Of a DNA stretch of 64,000 nucleotides, positions 1 through 11,470 are shown piece by piece. The notes beneath the pieces are model-generated. The model was not told where the DNA came from and made no database searches. It worked only from the letters and a program-made list of their open reading frames with translations. Position 1 is the stretch's first letter, and the number at the start of each line of letters is the position of its first letter. A program made the position numbers and the translations under genes. The stretch spans positions 20,022,827 through 20,086,826 of the forward strand of contig CM055823.1 in NCBI GenBank assembly GCA_029582265.1, written 5' to 3'. Source of the stretch: Zoroaster sp. YZ-2022 (Eukaryota; Echinodermata; Asteroidea; Forcipulatida; Zoroasteridae).

Positions 1-220
1 ATGCCAATATTTAAGTCTTTGATGTCCATTCAGGGCTACCATATAATTATGATGAGAATTATGATAACAATAAATAAACAAATTTCTGTATGAAGTCACA
101 AATCAAAATGAGTACTATTAAAAGGAAACACTGCACTGACATGACCGGTTTATGTTGACATTTAATATGAGGGCAAGTATAAACATGATGGTTTTAATTG
201 CATCCTAGCATTGCTAACTA

Positions 221-1182
221 ATGGTGCCCTCACACCATAGCGTATGCTGAAACCTATGAGTTGCGTGTAAAAAATATTTTTATACGCACCAAACGCAACC
301 CAAATCAACAATTTTGTCAATTTCTAACCTATTCAACCTATGGGTTGCGTGTGAGTTGCGTGTGGGTTGCGTGTGGGTTGCGTGTGGGTTGCGAACTGAA
401 CTTATAATCCCCCAATATCTGCGATCACCTGCGTACGAGTTGCGTGCGAGTTGCGTGTGAGTTGCGTGCAGAACTTACGAGTTGCGTTTGAGTTGCGTTC
501 AAAACTGTTTATTCTATTCTGTATGTGTTTCAGTGCTAAATTGACCAGATTAAACTGATGTCCAATAACAGCAAGAGGTAGCTCCATGTTGTCACCTCGG
601 AGGTCCACCAACAACTGACACCGATCTAGAAAAGGCCCACTATTTATACCATTTCTCAACACGCATGTAGTACGCAACTCACACGCAACTAATAGGTTGG
701 ATACGCAGGGCATAGGTTGGGGATACGCTGGGAATACGCACAATAGGTTGGGGGTACGCTACACACGCAACAGGATTGCAACAGGCACGCAACACGATCG
801 CAACATGATCGCAACAGGTACGCAACACATTCGCAACATGTACGCTACCAAAACCTGGCCAGATACCTCAAATTTGGACCTGCGATCACCTGCGTTCATA
901 ACTTATGAGTTGCGTACCTGTTGCGATCGTGTTGCGATCGTGTTTCGTGCGTAGCGTCCCTGATGCGTATAAATTGATCGCAGGCATTCGCAGAGAATTA
1001 TTGAACATGTTCAAAATTTGTGAACTTACTCTGCGTGTGTCTGCGATCACCTGCGTGCTTGTTGCGTACTTCAAACCTATAAAACCTATTAGTTGCGTGT
1101 GAGTTGCGTTCGGAACTTATGACCACTATTTTTTATTCGCAACCATACGCAACTGGTGATCGCTATGGTGTGAGGGCACCAT
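221..1182. mobile_element. Nonautonomous DNA transposon with 22-bp perfect TIRs
   Basis: The ends are perfect inverted repeats, starting ATGGTGCCCTCACACC at 221-242 and matched by the reverse complement at 1161-1182. Just outside, CATTGCT on the left and AGCAATG on the right extend the symmetry imperfectly. The interior is made of short degenerate units such as GTTGCGTGTG, GCGATCACCTGCG and their complements, in both orientations, so it is rich in self-complementary sequence. No transposase is encoded; the small open frames inside only reflect the repeats. No clear target duplication was found, so the superfamily is unassigned. Confidence 0.8.
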
Positions 1183-2342
1183 AAGCAATGTTGTGTACTC
1201 GACTGCGAAACATGCATTTTTTTAAACGAGAGATTAAAAAAATACCTAGAGTTGACATGGTTTACATTATTAAAGGTATGACTAATTATATTTAAAATAA
1301 ATTATTATAATTTTAAACATGAAAAAAAAAGCCTACTGCAAGTTAAATGAAAACAAAGTACCCGATGCCACTAGCCCAGGTTGGACTTTCACCTTCGTGT
1401 ACTACTTCGTGTACTCCGTTTCAGTGCATACAGAGACGGAGTCCTTATTTGGGCTATGTGGAGTCCCTAATGTGCAACAGCGGATTTACCCTTTTCATAA
1501 TAGTATGTACAAGCTGCTGAGACATGAAAACGTCGAAGCACATCGTGTTGTTAGAGAAACTAACGATGTTTTTACATCGTCGTATAATTTTATTTCTTTG
1601 TATTATCGGAATGAAATTAACACGTAAGTGGTCAGTATTAATTACCCTTTCTATCAATATAAAACACTACAACTATTAATATTTTTTATCTGTCAAACTT
1701 ACCCAGGAAAAAGCCGACAAACACAAGTTACTACTTTCTGCGTCAGTTAACCTCGTGACAATTTTATGTAGTATCCTGTAGGATATGCTACAAGATCGTT
1801 TATTGGTTAGTTATGTAAATGTCTTAAAAGACGAGGGAAACTTTACTCCAATCAAAATAGTTGTCTCATCAGAAGAAAGGTTATGAAATAAGGTTTATTT
1901 TTAGCCAAACAACATTTTCTATAACTTAGGGGGTCTGGAGATACTGCGTCAAAAAGCCCACCAGGCCGTCAGAAAGTAAGCGAAATTGTAGCTTTCACAT
2001 ACAATTACGGCTAAGGAATCAGTAAATAAATCAAAAAATTACGGATTTTAACTTTCTTTATTAATAATAAAAAATTTAAAGCAGGAAAGAAAATGAGTTA
2101 CAGTTCATTTAAATGCAAACAACAAATTTATGCGATACAGGTAATTGGAGTTAAAAAAGCGTGAAAATCTGGTTGTTTTTCCATACGTAGTACACGCATT
2201 CTGTGGTCAACCTGGACGTTTTGTCCATTCATGGTTCAACTTGACCTCAAGTTGATATCAAGCCAGGTTGACCTCAAGTTGATCTCAAGCCAGGATATCA
2301 AGTGTTATCACGTGTACATCTCCTCAAACATTCACACACTCC
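1183..2342. other. Non-coding, no recognisable feature
   Basis: AT-rich sequence with short open frames only (the longest about 100 codons from 1319) and no recognised domain. A short direct repeat, TTGACCTCAAGTTGAT, occurs twice near 2240-2290. Confidence 0.5.
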
Positions 2343-2344
2343 TA

Positions 2345-2637
2345 CACTGTAAAAAAAAACTCTGTAAATTTACATCAAAAGTGATGGCAGCAGCATCGCC
2401 AGACACTTTGATGTAAAAATACAGATGTTTTTTTTTTTAAGATAACGCCCCAATTTGCTTTTATAGTTTACAAAAATCTGTGAAATAATTTTACATCCAT
2501 ATGTTAAAAATACAGGCAATTTGTTATTTGAAATCCATGAAAACGATGTAATTTTTACATTTAAAGTGTTGTGAAAATAAACAACATACTGTTTCTGTGA
2601 AATTTTCTCTGTAAAAATACAGTAATTGTTTACAGTG
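2345..2637. mobile_element. MITE with CACTGTAAA termini and TA duplication
   Basis: The left end reads TA|CACTGTAAAAAAAAA and the right end TTTACAGTG|TA, giving terminal inverted repeats with a TA dinucleotide on each side. A TA target is typical of Tc1/mariner-like elements, but the superfamily is inferred. The interior has repeated fragments such as GTAAAAATACAG and TTTACATC in both directions. It has no coding capacity. The element at 8319-9030 has the same type of ends. Confidence 0.75.
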
Positions 2638-2639
2638 TA

Positions 2640-3520
2640 TGTTCTGTTCCCATGTTGAAGTATCCACACAAACCCCACCCCCCTTTCGCCACCAAGGATT
2701 GTGCCCTCACTACGGTCCTGGATCAAATTCGTCGGTCCCCAGTATAACTTATACCGGGGACCGACGAATTTGAGCCCTGAAAACAATTGGGTCAGTTTTG
2801 TAGTGCACTTCTTGATTTGTGTTAAACTGGGCCTATGGCCTGACATTTACATTTTCAGATGAATATTTGTCAATTTACACTTTTTTCGTCTAGGTGAATC
2901 CTGATTCTATTTTCCTATATATATTATTTAATGAATTGGTTGACTGGGATGTGATTGAAGAGTTATTAATTAATTATGCTCGCTCGTTTATGTTTTAAAC
3001 CTAAAAACACACAATGAAGAGCAAATCTTCATATAACAATAAAGATTACACGATGTAAAGTTGAAAAAGGGTAAAAACAAAATAATCTTAGAAAACCATT
3101 CCCTCTGAAATATTTACATTTAGAAAACAACACGACAAAGTGAGTTTAAGCAATCGCAATAACTGATTCGTAAAGCTATCGAAGCTGGGGCACTACCTCC
3201 AGCCAACCTTCTTGACTCTTTCTGACAAAAGGTATTAATTGAATGGCTGTAGGAGTGTCCCAGCGGCATCTGTTGGGTTGATATAAGGGTATGGCAAAAC
3301 TGACAAAAACGGGGAAGCGAAATATGGATATCTTTGCACGTAGGCCTAGGCGACAAAAAATGGCGTAGGGGGGTAGTGCACCAAATGTATCCCCTGATCC
3401 GCCCAACGAAGATCCCTTTGTAAAAACTAGGAGCACCCTTCACCCCCTATTAAACGAATAAATTCAGTATACGCCAACTAATGTACAAGTTTTACTAGGC
3501 AACCTGACTTCTTGAGCATC
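2640..3520. other. Non-coding, no recognisable feature
   Basis: Short minus-strand open frames are present (for example 3120-3443), but they show no domain and no splice context. At 2730-2775 there is a short hairpin in which TTCGTCGGTCCCCAGTATAA is followed by an inverted near-copy. Confidence 0.4.
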
Positions 3521-3527
3521 GCCACAG

Positions 3528-3605
3528 GGCAAGTACAGTTAGTCGATTGGTAAGTAGAAGAGATCGTCGGTTCGATTTCCGAAACCAGTCAACTTCCCGT
3601 GGATT
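3528..3605 (+). repeat. tRNA-like sequence, possible SINE head
   Basis: An A-box-like TTAGTCGATTGGTAAG is followed about 33 bases later by a good B box, GGTTCGATTTCC. Order and spacing fit a tRNA-derived pol III promoter. The arms do not form a convincing full cloverleaf by eye, so a SINE relic is more likely than a functional tRNA gene. Confidence 0.35.
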
Positions 3606-4313
3606 GCAACTGCTGATAATAATCATGAGGGTGCATCAGTAGGAAAGCCCAGAGCTTCACATTTGTTATTCAACAAACTGATGTAGTGAGTTTCATTTTA
3701 TTTCATTGTGAAAGTTTGTCTTGAGGATGCTCGGTGTCAGATTCTTGAGTTCTTGAGTTTTGACTGGTCACAAGAGGGCACTGTTGCAATGGCCAATGGT
3801 GGATACTGTCAATCTGTTTTTACTGCAGACCAGATAACCCATTAGCTTTTATGGATTATTTAATAAACTTGTCTGATAATTAAAAGAAGAAAAACAAAAC
3901 TATTTCAAATCATCCAATTATAGGTCATCCCGTTAGTTCATCAGTGGATCCAATATCAAAATGGAAGGGGTTGAGCTGCAAGGAACATAATTCGTTAGAA
4001 CATGTACACCCCTCTATCTCCGTAGAAACAATGTTGTCATGCGAACGCTTTGATCAGCGTCATAATGGCATATGTGTTTTATCCGGCGTGCATTAATAGG
4101 TTATACAGAGAAGGTCAAAACCACAATTAGCACACAGCATTTTAATCGGTGGCAGGTTTCCCAAAAGTTGTGTCCCTGATTGTAGGTGTTGAAAATTTAT
4201 TTAAAAAATATAAAAACAAATATAATAAAAAAATATATAAAACAAATTTTCTCAAACATAATTTTAAAATGGTTTTAAATTTCTCAAAATGTTTCAATAA
4301 TATATTAAGTATG

Positions 4314-4318
<5 letters not shown>

Positions 4319-4351
<33 letters not shown>
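4319..4351. repeat. (TA)n microsatellite
   Basis: An uninterrupted run of alternating T and A follows an A tract. Open frames across it on both strands are artefacts of the repeat. Confidence 0.9.
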
Positions 4352-4352
<1 letters not shown>

Positions 4353-4929
4353 TGAGGTGGGGTGGGCCTGGGGGATAGGTCAGGACAGGCCAACGTTTAG
4401 GGACGGTCATTCGAATTTGGAATCCTCCTTTGAAAATTAACCTAAATTGGCAGGAGCTCAAATTCTTGAGGATATGGGATTTTATCACACGCACTTATGA
4501 TTTTAGAGGGAATATATTTTCAACCGTTTATAGTAATACAGAAAAACACCGATCCAGATAAAATAAAGAATATTTTATAATTCTCCATCAATGTATGTAA
4601 TAAAATATGCATTAGATTGCATCACAAAGCATCAAGAACAGAACCTTCTGGGGCCTTGGGAGGGCCGAGGACCCCACGCCGTTGTGGAATCGTACTGTGC
4701 TCTTGCCTGATACCATTTAACATTTTTTGGAACTGATTATAGACAAATCCCAAGATGGTGAAATTAACGTTATCTGCGCACTTCCGGGTTTGATAACGAG
4801 GCACTCAGTGTTGACACATGCGCTGTATAATGGGAGCATGAGTCGCTCTATGTCTACCTCGCATCGGTGTTGTGGTTTGACACAAAGAGCCTCGGTTTCA
4901 GTGCGGAAGTGCGCAGACTGAGTCAATTT

Positions 4930-5950
4930 GAAATTCGTCTATTGTCCACAGATGATATCCATGAACTGATAAAGAAAACAAACAAAAGTAATAAAATTAA
5001 TCAAAAAACAGACGCATTCACCACTGGCCCACCGAGCTTCCTTAACGTGTATTAGTTAATCTAATCAATTATTGTGCCAATTTAGACCATTTTACCGGTA
5101 CAGTTGACGTTTTTATTACTTTAATCATTTAAGATACGTCTACATTGCCAAGTCAGTACGTCATTCCGTTAGGGAGTTATAATACTTTTAAATGATCAAT
5201 GGAAGTTATTACTTGCCGCGGATGAGAGCCGTGAATGGATAAATAAGAATATAAAAAAGAGTAATAAAATTTGTGCGTTTACGTTCACGTCAAATCTCGA
5301 TGTAAAAATTCAGGAGGTTTTTTGAAACTGATTACTTGTCCACGGATGATATCCATGAAGGTATAAAAAAGAAAACAAAGAAAAGTAATACAATTGTTGC
5401 CGTCAAGTGCATGGCGGATCAGGTCCTTTGGATTAGCAGTCACACAAATTCACCACTGGCCCACTAAACTTCTTTAACGTGTAATAGTAAATCGAGTTAA
5501 TTATTGTGCCATGTTACAAGTCTGTAATTCAGTAAGTTTAATAAAACTAGCTTTTAGTAAGCTTAAACTTATAATACTTGCCGCGGATGAGAGCCGTGAA
5601 CGGATAAAAAAGAATAAAAAGCCAAGTTACAAGTCTGTACGTCATTCCATTTGGGAGTTATAGTGCTTTTACATTGTTTTAGCCCATTAAACCGGAATGG
5701 GTGGATTTTATATGAATTTTAGGTACATCTACCTATCATAATAAATGTTTGTTATTTCGTTAAAGAGTTATAGGGCTGCTTCATTTTCATTGTTGTTGTC
5801 CATAATAACGGAACCGATGAAGTTTGTATGAATTTTATGAATTTAGATCTTACATATCGGGACAAATATTTGTGCAAATCATTTTGTTCGGGAGTTATAG
5901 GGCTTTTAATTTTTTCCCATAATAGCGGAACCGGTCACGCTGCAATTCGC
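4930..5950 (+). repeat. Decayed modular repeat cluster
   Basis: Several modules recur. One is CTTGYCNCGGATGANANCCRTGAA followed by an A-rich tail, near 4940, 5211, 5331 and 5577. A second, beginning ACCACTGGCCCAC and followed by TTATTGTGCCA, is at about 5020 and 5450. A third, GGGAGTTATARNGCTTTT followed by CATAATAGCGGAACCGG or a variant, is at about 5170, 5655, 5770 and 5890. The order suggests successive tandem duplications that have drifted. Nothing coding is seen. Confidence 0.65.
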
Positions 5951-6869
5951 AAACATTTAACAAATATTGAGTAAAATAATGTGGTATCTACATCCATTTG
6001 TTTTGTGTGTACTTATCAGGGAATTTATGAAAAAGATTGGTTGATTTGTTGATTTCCTCAGACAATTTTATTTTTTGCACTGACATGACGATTTCTAGGT
6101 TTCTCTCCAAATCCCAGTCTGACTTACTACTTTTCCATTGAAAGGTATTATCTTCACAGGTGTGATTTTGATATTTCTTTGCTGTAAAAGAAAAGTGATT
6201 CACTGTGTTCATGTATCAGCATACATTATGTCTGTCTCATCATCCGTTGATTTAATACAAACATATACAAAATAAGATTTTGTAAACTGATTGCATTAAT
6301 TATGGAAGGATCTGAGTAATAAGAAAAATGAATCGTTACCACAAAGATATATTAATAATAATAGTTAACAATAGGAAAGATTAAGCGATTATTTTGTGTC
6401 AAGAGATTGTAATTTTATGACAAAACATGGCAGTAGAATATAATAATTAGAAATCATCTATATATAATCTTTATTATTGAAGTTAAAAGTGGTTCGTATG
6501 TGGACTAATTCCCAACTATTTCACTGGGCCATAAATACAGTGGTACCAATATTCTGCATACTTAACAGTGCTATCTATGAATGTGACGTGTGCTTGAAGT
6601 GTGATGCTAACACAGTAATGGTGGAAAGTAATGGTCAAGCAGGTTAGTCTATAATCAGAAGTCTATTACATACATGAATCAATAACCTAGTCCATAGCAT
6701 AGTACACCAAGAACAACTGATCTGGCACACTTTGTGTAGATAAAAGACTTCTGGTAAAATGCACAAGTTATATTAGTATGTGTTACCTTAAATTATACGA
6801 AGATTTTTTATCAGTTATAATCTCAGTGAAGATAATTTCGAGAAGTCCCCCGTCTCCCAATCTACTCAG
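5951..6869. other. Non-coding, no recognisable feature
   Basis: AT-rich sequence. A 74-codon minus-strand frame at 5988-6212 has no recognisable domain. Confidence 0.4.
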
Positions 6870-7735
6870 CGGCAAAATCATCAAAATCACGGAGAGTACC
6901 GGTGAGCCTTATTTTTTCATCAAAATCAAAAGAAAATACAAGGCTTACTCTTTGTGATTTTGATTTGTCTTCCAATACAATTTTTTTTTATCGAAATCAC
7001 TTATATTTTTATGTTGTTTTTCCATCAACGAAATACAAACTTTGTACTTTTTTCTATTTTGTTTTCATCAAAATCACAAGGGGTAAGTCTTATTTTTCAA
7101 AAAAAATGTTCATCAAAATTACAAGCCACGTAGTTAATGAACAAATTTTCATCAAAATCACAAGGGGTAAGACTTGTATTTTTATATTGTTTTTCCATCA
7201 ACAAAATCATCAAATCACAAGGGGTAAGCATTGTAGGTTTGTATAATTTGTTTTCATCAAAATCACAAGTCCAGTAGCGTAGCCAGGATTTTAAACAGTG
7301 GGTGGTGGGGTGGGGTAAATTTACCGACACAAAACTCAAATGAAACGACAAATTATGTCAATCAGAAATACCAACAAGTTTGAGAATTTATGGACAGACA
7401 CTATTTTGCCAACAAGTAGGTAAGCCATGTATTTTTTATCGTGGAGTATTGATATCATTTCGGTTTGCGGTAACAACATGAGGAACAGGTTCTGAAAAGA
7501 ATCTTATCGGGCAACTCGTATATCAACTGTTGCTCAGTGAGATTTTGGTTCAGGGAGAACCATTGTTTACACCTATGTGATTTTAGGGAAAACGAAGGGC
7601 CTATCTTGATTTTGGGAACAAACTACGAGGCTTTCCCATTGATATTATTTCTATAAAAAATACAAGGCTATGATGTTGAAAAGAGAGTTGGGAGAAACAT
7701 TTAAAAGGCTTACCCCTTGTGATTTTTATGAGAAA
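6870..7735. repeat. Irregular repeats of CATCAAAATCACAAGGGGTAAG
   Basis: The motif CATCAAAATCACAAGGGGTAAG, or a shortened form, recurs near 6880, 6917, 7065, 7150, 7206 and 7252. Its reverse complement (CTTACCCCTTGTGATTTT) is at about 7708. Direct copies on one side and an inverted copy on the other suggest a foldback-like nonautonomous element. The open frames at 6902-7246 and 7097-7351 come from these repeats. Confidence 0.6.
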
Positions 7736-7800
7736 ACAAATGAATAAAATGGCTATTTCGTGAGTTTTTCGTGAGTTGTAAGACTGCCGGCCAGTGAATT

Positions 7801-9401
7801 CCCAGCTAACATGCATACGTTGGGCCGACGTCGGGAAGGTCGGAGTCACTTTCTAAACGTTGTACGGACGTTGGCCAATAGTATGAAGTACAACAGGTAG
7901 ATTTTCAACGTTGGTACAACGTAGTTATAATACGGACAACGTAACGTCGGCGTCCTAGGGTTGTGCCAACGTCGGAGAATGTTGTGCAGTATACAAGGTC
8001 GATTTTCAACGTTGGCACAACGTAAGTATAGTGTGGGCAATGTAACGTCGGCGTTTTAAGGTTTTGTCAAGGTAGGCAAATGTTGTACAGTATAACAGGT
8101 CAATTTTAAAAGTTGGCACAACGTAATTATAAGGTGGGCAACGTAACGTCAGCGTCCTAAGGTTTTGTCAACGTTGGCAAATGTCGTTCAGTATACAAGG
8201 TCGATTTTCAACCTTGGCACAACGTTAAAATGTGTACAACCTAACTACGGCGCATCATACGTTGTGCCGACGTCAAAATCCAATGGTGTTTTAATTTCCG
8301 AAGAGGCAGGGCATTGTACACTTTATTTTTTAAAAATATCGTAATTTTACGGCTAAAAGTGTGTAAATTCCACGGTGAATTACCGTATCATCCCTTTTTC
8401 AGTGTTTTACGGCCGAAACCCGTATTACGGCCGCTCCCATTGCACTCTGGGATATATCCAATATGTAAATCATCTGACCTTAATTTGATCTAGCTTTGTG
8501 CTCGAATCATTTCCAAGGTTTAAATATGTAAAAATGGGTAATGTTAAGCCATTTTCAAATATTTACTATTAACTTTATGATAAAAAGGTAAGATTTTGGT
8601 GTTTTCTTCTATTTTGATGTAAAAAAAAGTACATTCAAAATTTCAAACATTGAAATATAGATTATAATTGCATGACACCATGATTTGAAAAGAGATTTGA
8701 AAAGACAGTATATAAAGGATACATGTTCTAGACATTAGTAACTGGAGATGGGTTGTTGAAAAAGGAACCGGACTACGCGTACGTGTAGGTAAGTGAAAGA
8801 CTTTATGTAAAATAAACAATTGCATCGATTAACCCCAATCAATATCTACAGATCCATCCCATAGTACATGCAGCACATCCCGTGGACGTTTCAACCTTAA
8901 TTGCTTAAATATCGTAAATAATACATTAACCGTAGATTTATTTCCAGTTATGAAAATATGGTACCCGTGAATCTATGGAAATATTTAAAACCCGCTGCAC
9001 TACGTTTGAGCTGGAATTTTTTTTACAGTGTAGGTCTACCCAGCCTAGCATGCATACGTTGGCCCAACGTGTGCCAACGCTGTGGTGGGGTTGACCCGTC
9101 GTCGGTACAACGTTGACCTAACGTCTTCGACGTTGGCCCGATGGAGAAAATAAACGTCAAGGCGACGTCAACTGCCGACGTTAGGCCAATCATAAAATAG
9201 TATGCTGTCCCAACTAATACAACTAATACTAATACATCATACGAACGTTGGCCCAACAAATGCCGACGTTGTGGCAGGGTTGGCCCGACGTCGACCCAAC
9301 GTTGGAAAATTAACGTAAAGGTGACGTCAACTGCCGACGTTGGGCCAACTGTAAATTCTTACGTTGGCCAACGTTGGCCCAACGTATGCATGTTAGCTGG
9401 G
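7801..9401. mobile_element. TIR element of ACGTTGGCC motifs, carrying an insertion
   Basis: The two ends are perfect 25-bp inverted repeats beginning CCCAGCTAACATGCATACG (7801-7825 and 9377-9401). The interior is tandem, partly palindromic variants of ACGTTGGCCCAACGT and GTCGGCGT. A near-copy of the terminus (CCCAGCCTAGCATGCATACG) lies at about 9039. The region may therefore be one 1.6-kb element, or a left arm plus a complete 363-bp element at 9039-9401. A TA-flanked MITE at 8319-9030 sits between. No transposase and no clear target duplication. Confidence 0.75.
8319..9030. mobile_element. MITE with CACT/CAGTG termini, TA duplication, nested
   Basis: The left border reads TA|CACTTTATTTTTTAAAAA and the right border TTTTTTTTACAGTG|TA, the same end type and TA target as 2345-2637. 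It lies inside the ACGTTGGCC element and so inserted later. Short motifs TTTTACGG and GTAATTTTACGGC recur near its left side. No coding capacity. Confidence 0.65.
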
Positions 9402-9602
9402 TTGGATTTACTGGTTTCTTCTTGATCGGAAGACCAGCTGCGAGTTCGAGTACTGCGTCATCGGTTGCTGGGATTTAATATTTAGTCGTCTGGCAACATG
9501 CAGTGGTTGTATTTCGTGAGTTTTTCTAGCGAGTTTTACGACAGCCGGCCAAGGAACTGGTTTTAGTGGTTATTCGACCAGCGGCGAGTACCATCGCGCA
9601 GC

Positions 9603-10970
9603 ATGCCTCGGCCCAGGCGGAGGTTGAGCATTCTGGCTCGTCTGAGGGAGGCGGGCCCCAGCAGTGGTCCCAGAAAAAGAAGGGCAACGAAGGCCGGTGA
9701 ACGGCCAGCGGGGCAGACACCAGTGCGGACGGCGGCACCAGAGGTTCCGCAGGCAATTCATGTGGCCCACGCAATGCAACCCACGGTGGAAATATCACAA
9801 ACGGCACAGCAACCGACGTTATCTGTGGTACAGCAATCCGCGCATCTGAGACCGCAGCCAGCCTCAACGTGGGATCCAATTATGGGACAACCAGCTCCAG
9901 TCACAGGTCAGCCCACGACGGGACAACCGGCTTCGGCATTTCAACATGCTACAGGGTTGGGTGAGTTGGTGAACATTCCAGCAAATTCGGGCCAGGGTTA
10001 CGTGGCGGTTCATCCATCACAGGGCCTACAGTTTCCTTTCCCATGGCATCTATGGAGGTTTCTGGGAATAACGGGGACTCCTTGGTTTACACACAGGCCC
10101 CGGGGAGTTGTAACGGCAGTTTGTCAAGTTATTTACCAGGCGGTGGTAATAATGCTAGTACCAATAGGTTCACCTCTTGGGTTCTAATGGGGGGCATGCC
10201 CACTCACACGGTGGTGAGTCCTCACGCCGCGGGGATCCCAGGGTCAAACGTGACCTCTCATGACGTTTTGCCGCCTCCACAGGCGATTGTTGTTGATGGG
10301 GTTTCCACCTAGCCCCTCCCTATCCCGCGGCTTGGGTCCACTAGTCTTTTGAGTGGGCATGTATCTCAGTCTTTAAAAGAAATCTTGGAAGAGTGAATAC
10401 ATTGTCATTTATTTTCTCATTAAAGACAGTCCGGCAGCAGCCCTTGCGCGATCTCAAAAGGCATCCGAGGTAGCGCTAGTTGCGGAGGGTAATAAGATGT
10501 TTTTGCGGCCAAACATAGCTAGCGTCACCCGCCAGCATAAGCTGGACTCATGGGACAAGTGGGTGTCAGCATGTCATACTTTCATGGCGGTTTATCTCAT
10601 GCAATTCCACTTTCGCGCCATTGAGATGCTTAAATATGCTGAAATTGTCTGCACAGCTGCTGTTCAATAATTCTCAGGCACTGGTTGGCGGCTTTATGAT
10701 GAGCAGTTTAGGACTGGGCAAGAAAGGTCGTGGGCGGGGTTAGATGCTGAATTATGGTTAACGGATGCGGCTTCCACAGTGGCTGCTGCCACGGCCCCGC
10801 GTGGAAATGTCCAGCAGCATGTTAACACTAAGTTTTGCTTTGCTTTTAATGGTCCGAACGGCTGCAAATTCGTTGGTTGCAAATACCTACACCAGTGCAT
10901 GAAATGCTCTAGGCCGGGTCATGGGGGCCATCATGCAAAGCGGGCACTCAAACTAGGTTCCAACAGAGGG
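9603..10970 (+). pseudogene. Broken gag of a DIRS/YR-type retrotransposon
   Basis: GC-rich coding-like sequence is open in pieces: 9603-10187, 10043-10312 in another frame, then about 10415-10970 with an interruption near 10669. The last piece holds WRLYDEQFR, then a Cys/His cluster at about 10840-10950 reading CFAFNGPNGCKFVGCKYLHQ and CMKCSRPGHGGHH. This spacing resembles the zinc finger of Gag proteins in DIRS-like tyrosine-recombinase retrotransposons (established family knowledge; assignment inferred). The rest is lost in the N gap. Frame changes mark it as a relic, unless the assembly has indel errors. A 45-bp stretch at about 9512-9556 recurs at 7755-7800. Confidence 0.55.
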
Positions 10971-11470
10971 NNNNNNNNNNNNNNNNNNNNNNNNNNNNNN
11001 NNNNNNNNNNNNNNNNNNNNNNNNNNNNNNNNNNNNNNNNNNNNNNNNNNNNNNNNNNNNNNNNNNNNNNNNNNNNNNNNNNNNNNNNNNNNNNNNNNNN
11101 NNNNNNNNNNNNNNNNNNNNNNNNNNNNNNNNNNNNNNNNNNNNNNNNNNNNNNNNNNNNNNNNNNNNNNNNNNNNNNNNNNNNNNNNNNNNNNNNNNNN
11201 NNNNNNNNNNNNNNNNNNNNNNNNNNNNNNNNNNNNNNNNNNNNNNNNNNNNNNNNNNNNNNNNNNNNNNNNNNNNNNNNNNNNNNNNNNNNNNNNNNNN
11301 NNNNNNNNNNNNNNNNNNNNNNNNNNNNNNNNNNNNNNNNNNNNNNNNNNNNNNNNNNNNNNNNNNNNNNNNNNNNNNNNNNNNNNNNNNNNNNNNNNNN
11401 NNNNNNNNNNNNNNNNNNNNNNNNNNNNNNNNNNNNNNNNNNNNNNNNNNNNNNNNNNNNNNNNNNNNNN
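10971..11470. other. Assembly gap (500 N)
   Basis: Exactly 500 Ns, a nominal gap length. The sequence changes from a gag relic to satellite A across it. Confidence 0.99.

Noticed and set aside
4142..4494. Open frames on both strands across 4142-4494
   Set aside because: They are driven by the TA microsatellite (TYR-Ile runs) and A/T-rich flanks. No domain and no splice context.
5211..5610. Possible hammerhead ribozyme cores (CGGATGAGAGCCGTGAA)
   Set aside because: The core would need CTGANGA and GAAA with flanking helices. The first box reads CGGATGA, no GAAA follows at the right place, and no closing stems are seen.
9526..9879. 117-codon minus-strand frame opposite the gag relic
   Set aside because: It is the antisense shadow of GC-rich sense coding sequence; only the plus strand shows Gag-like motifs further along.
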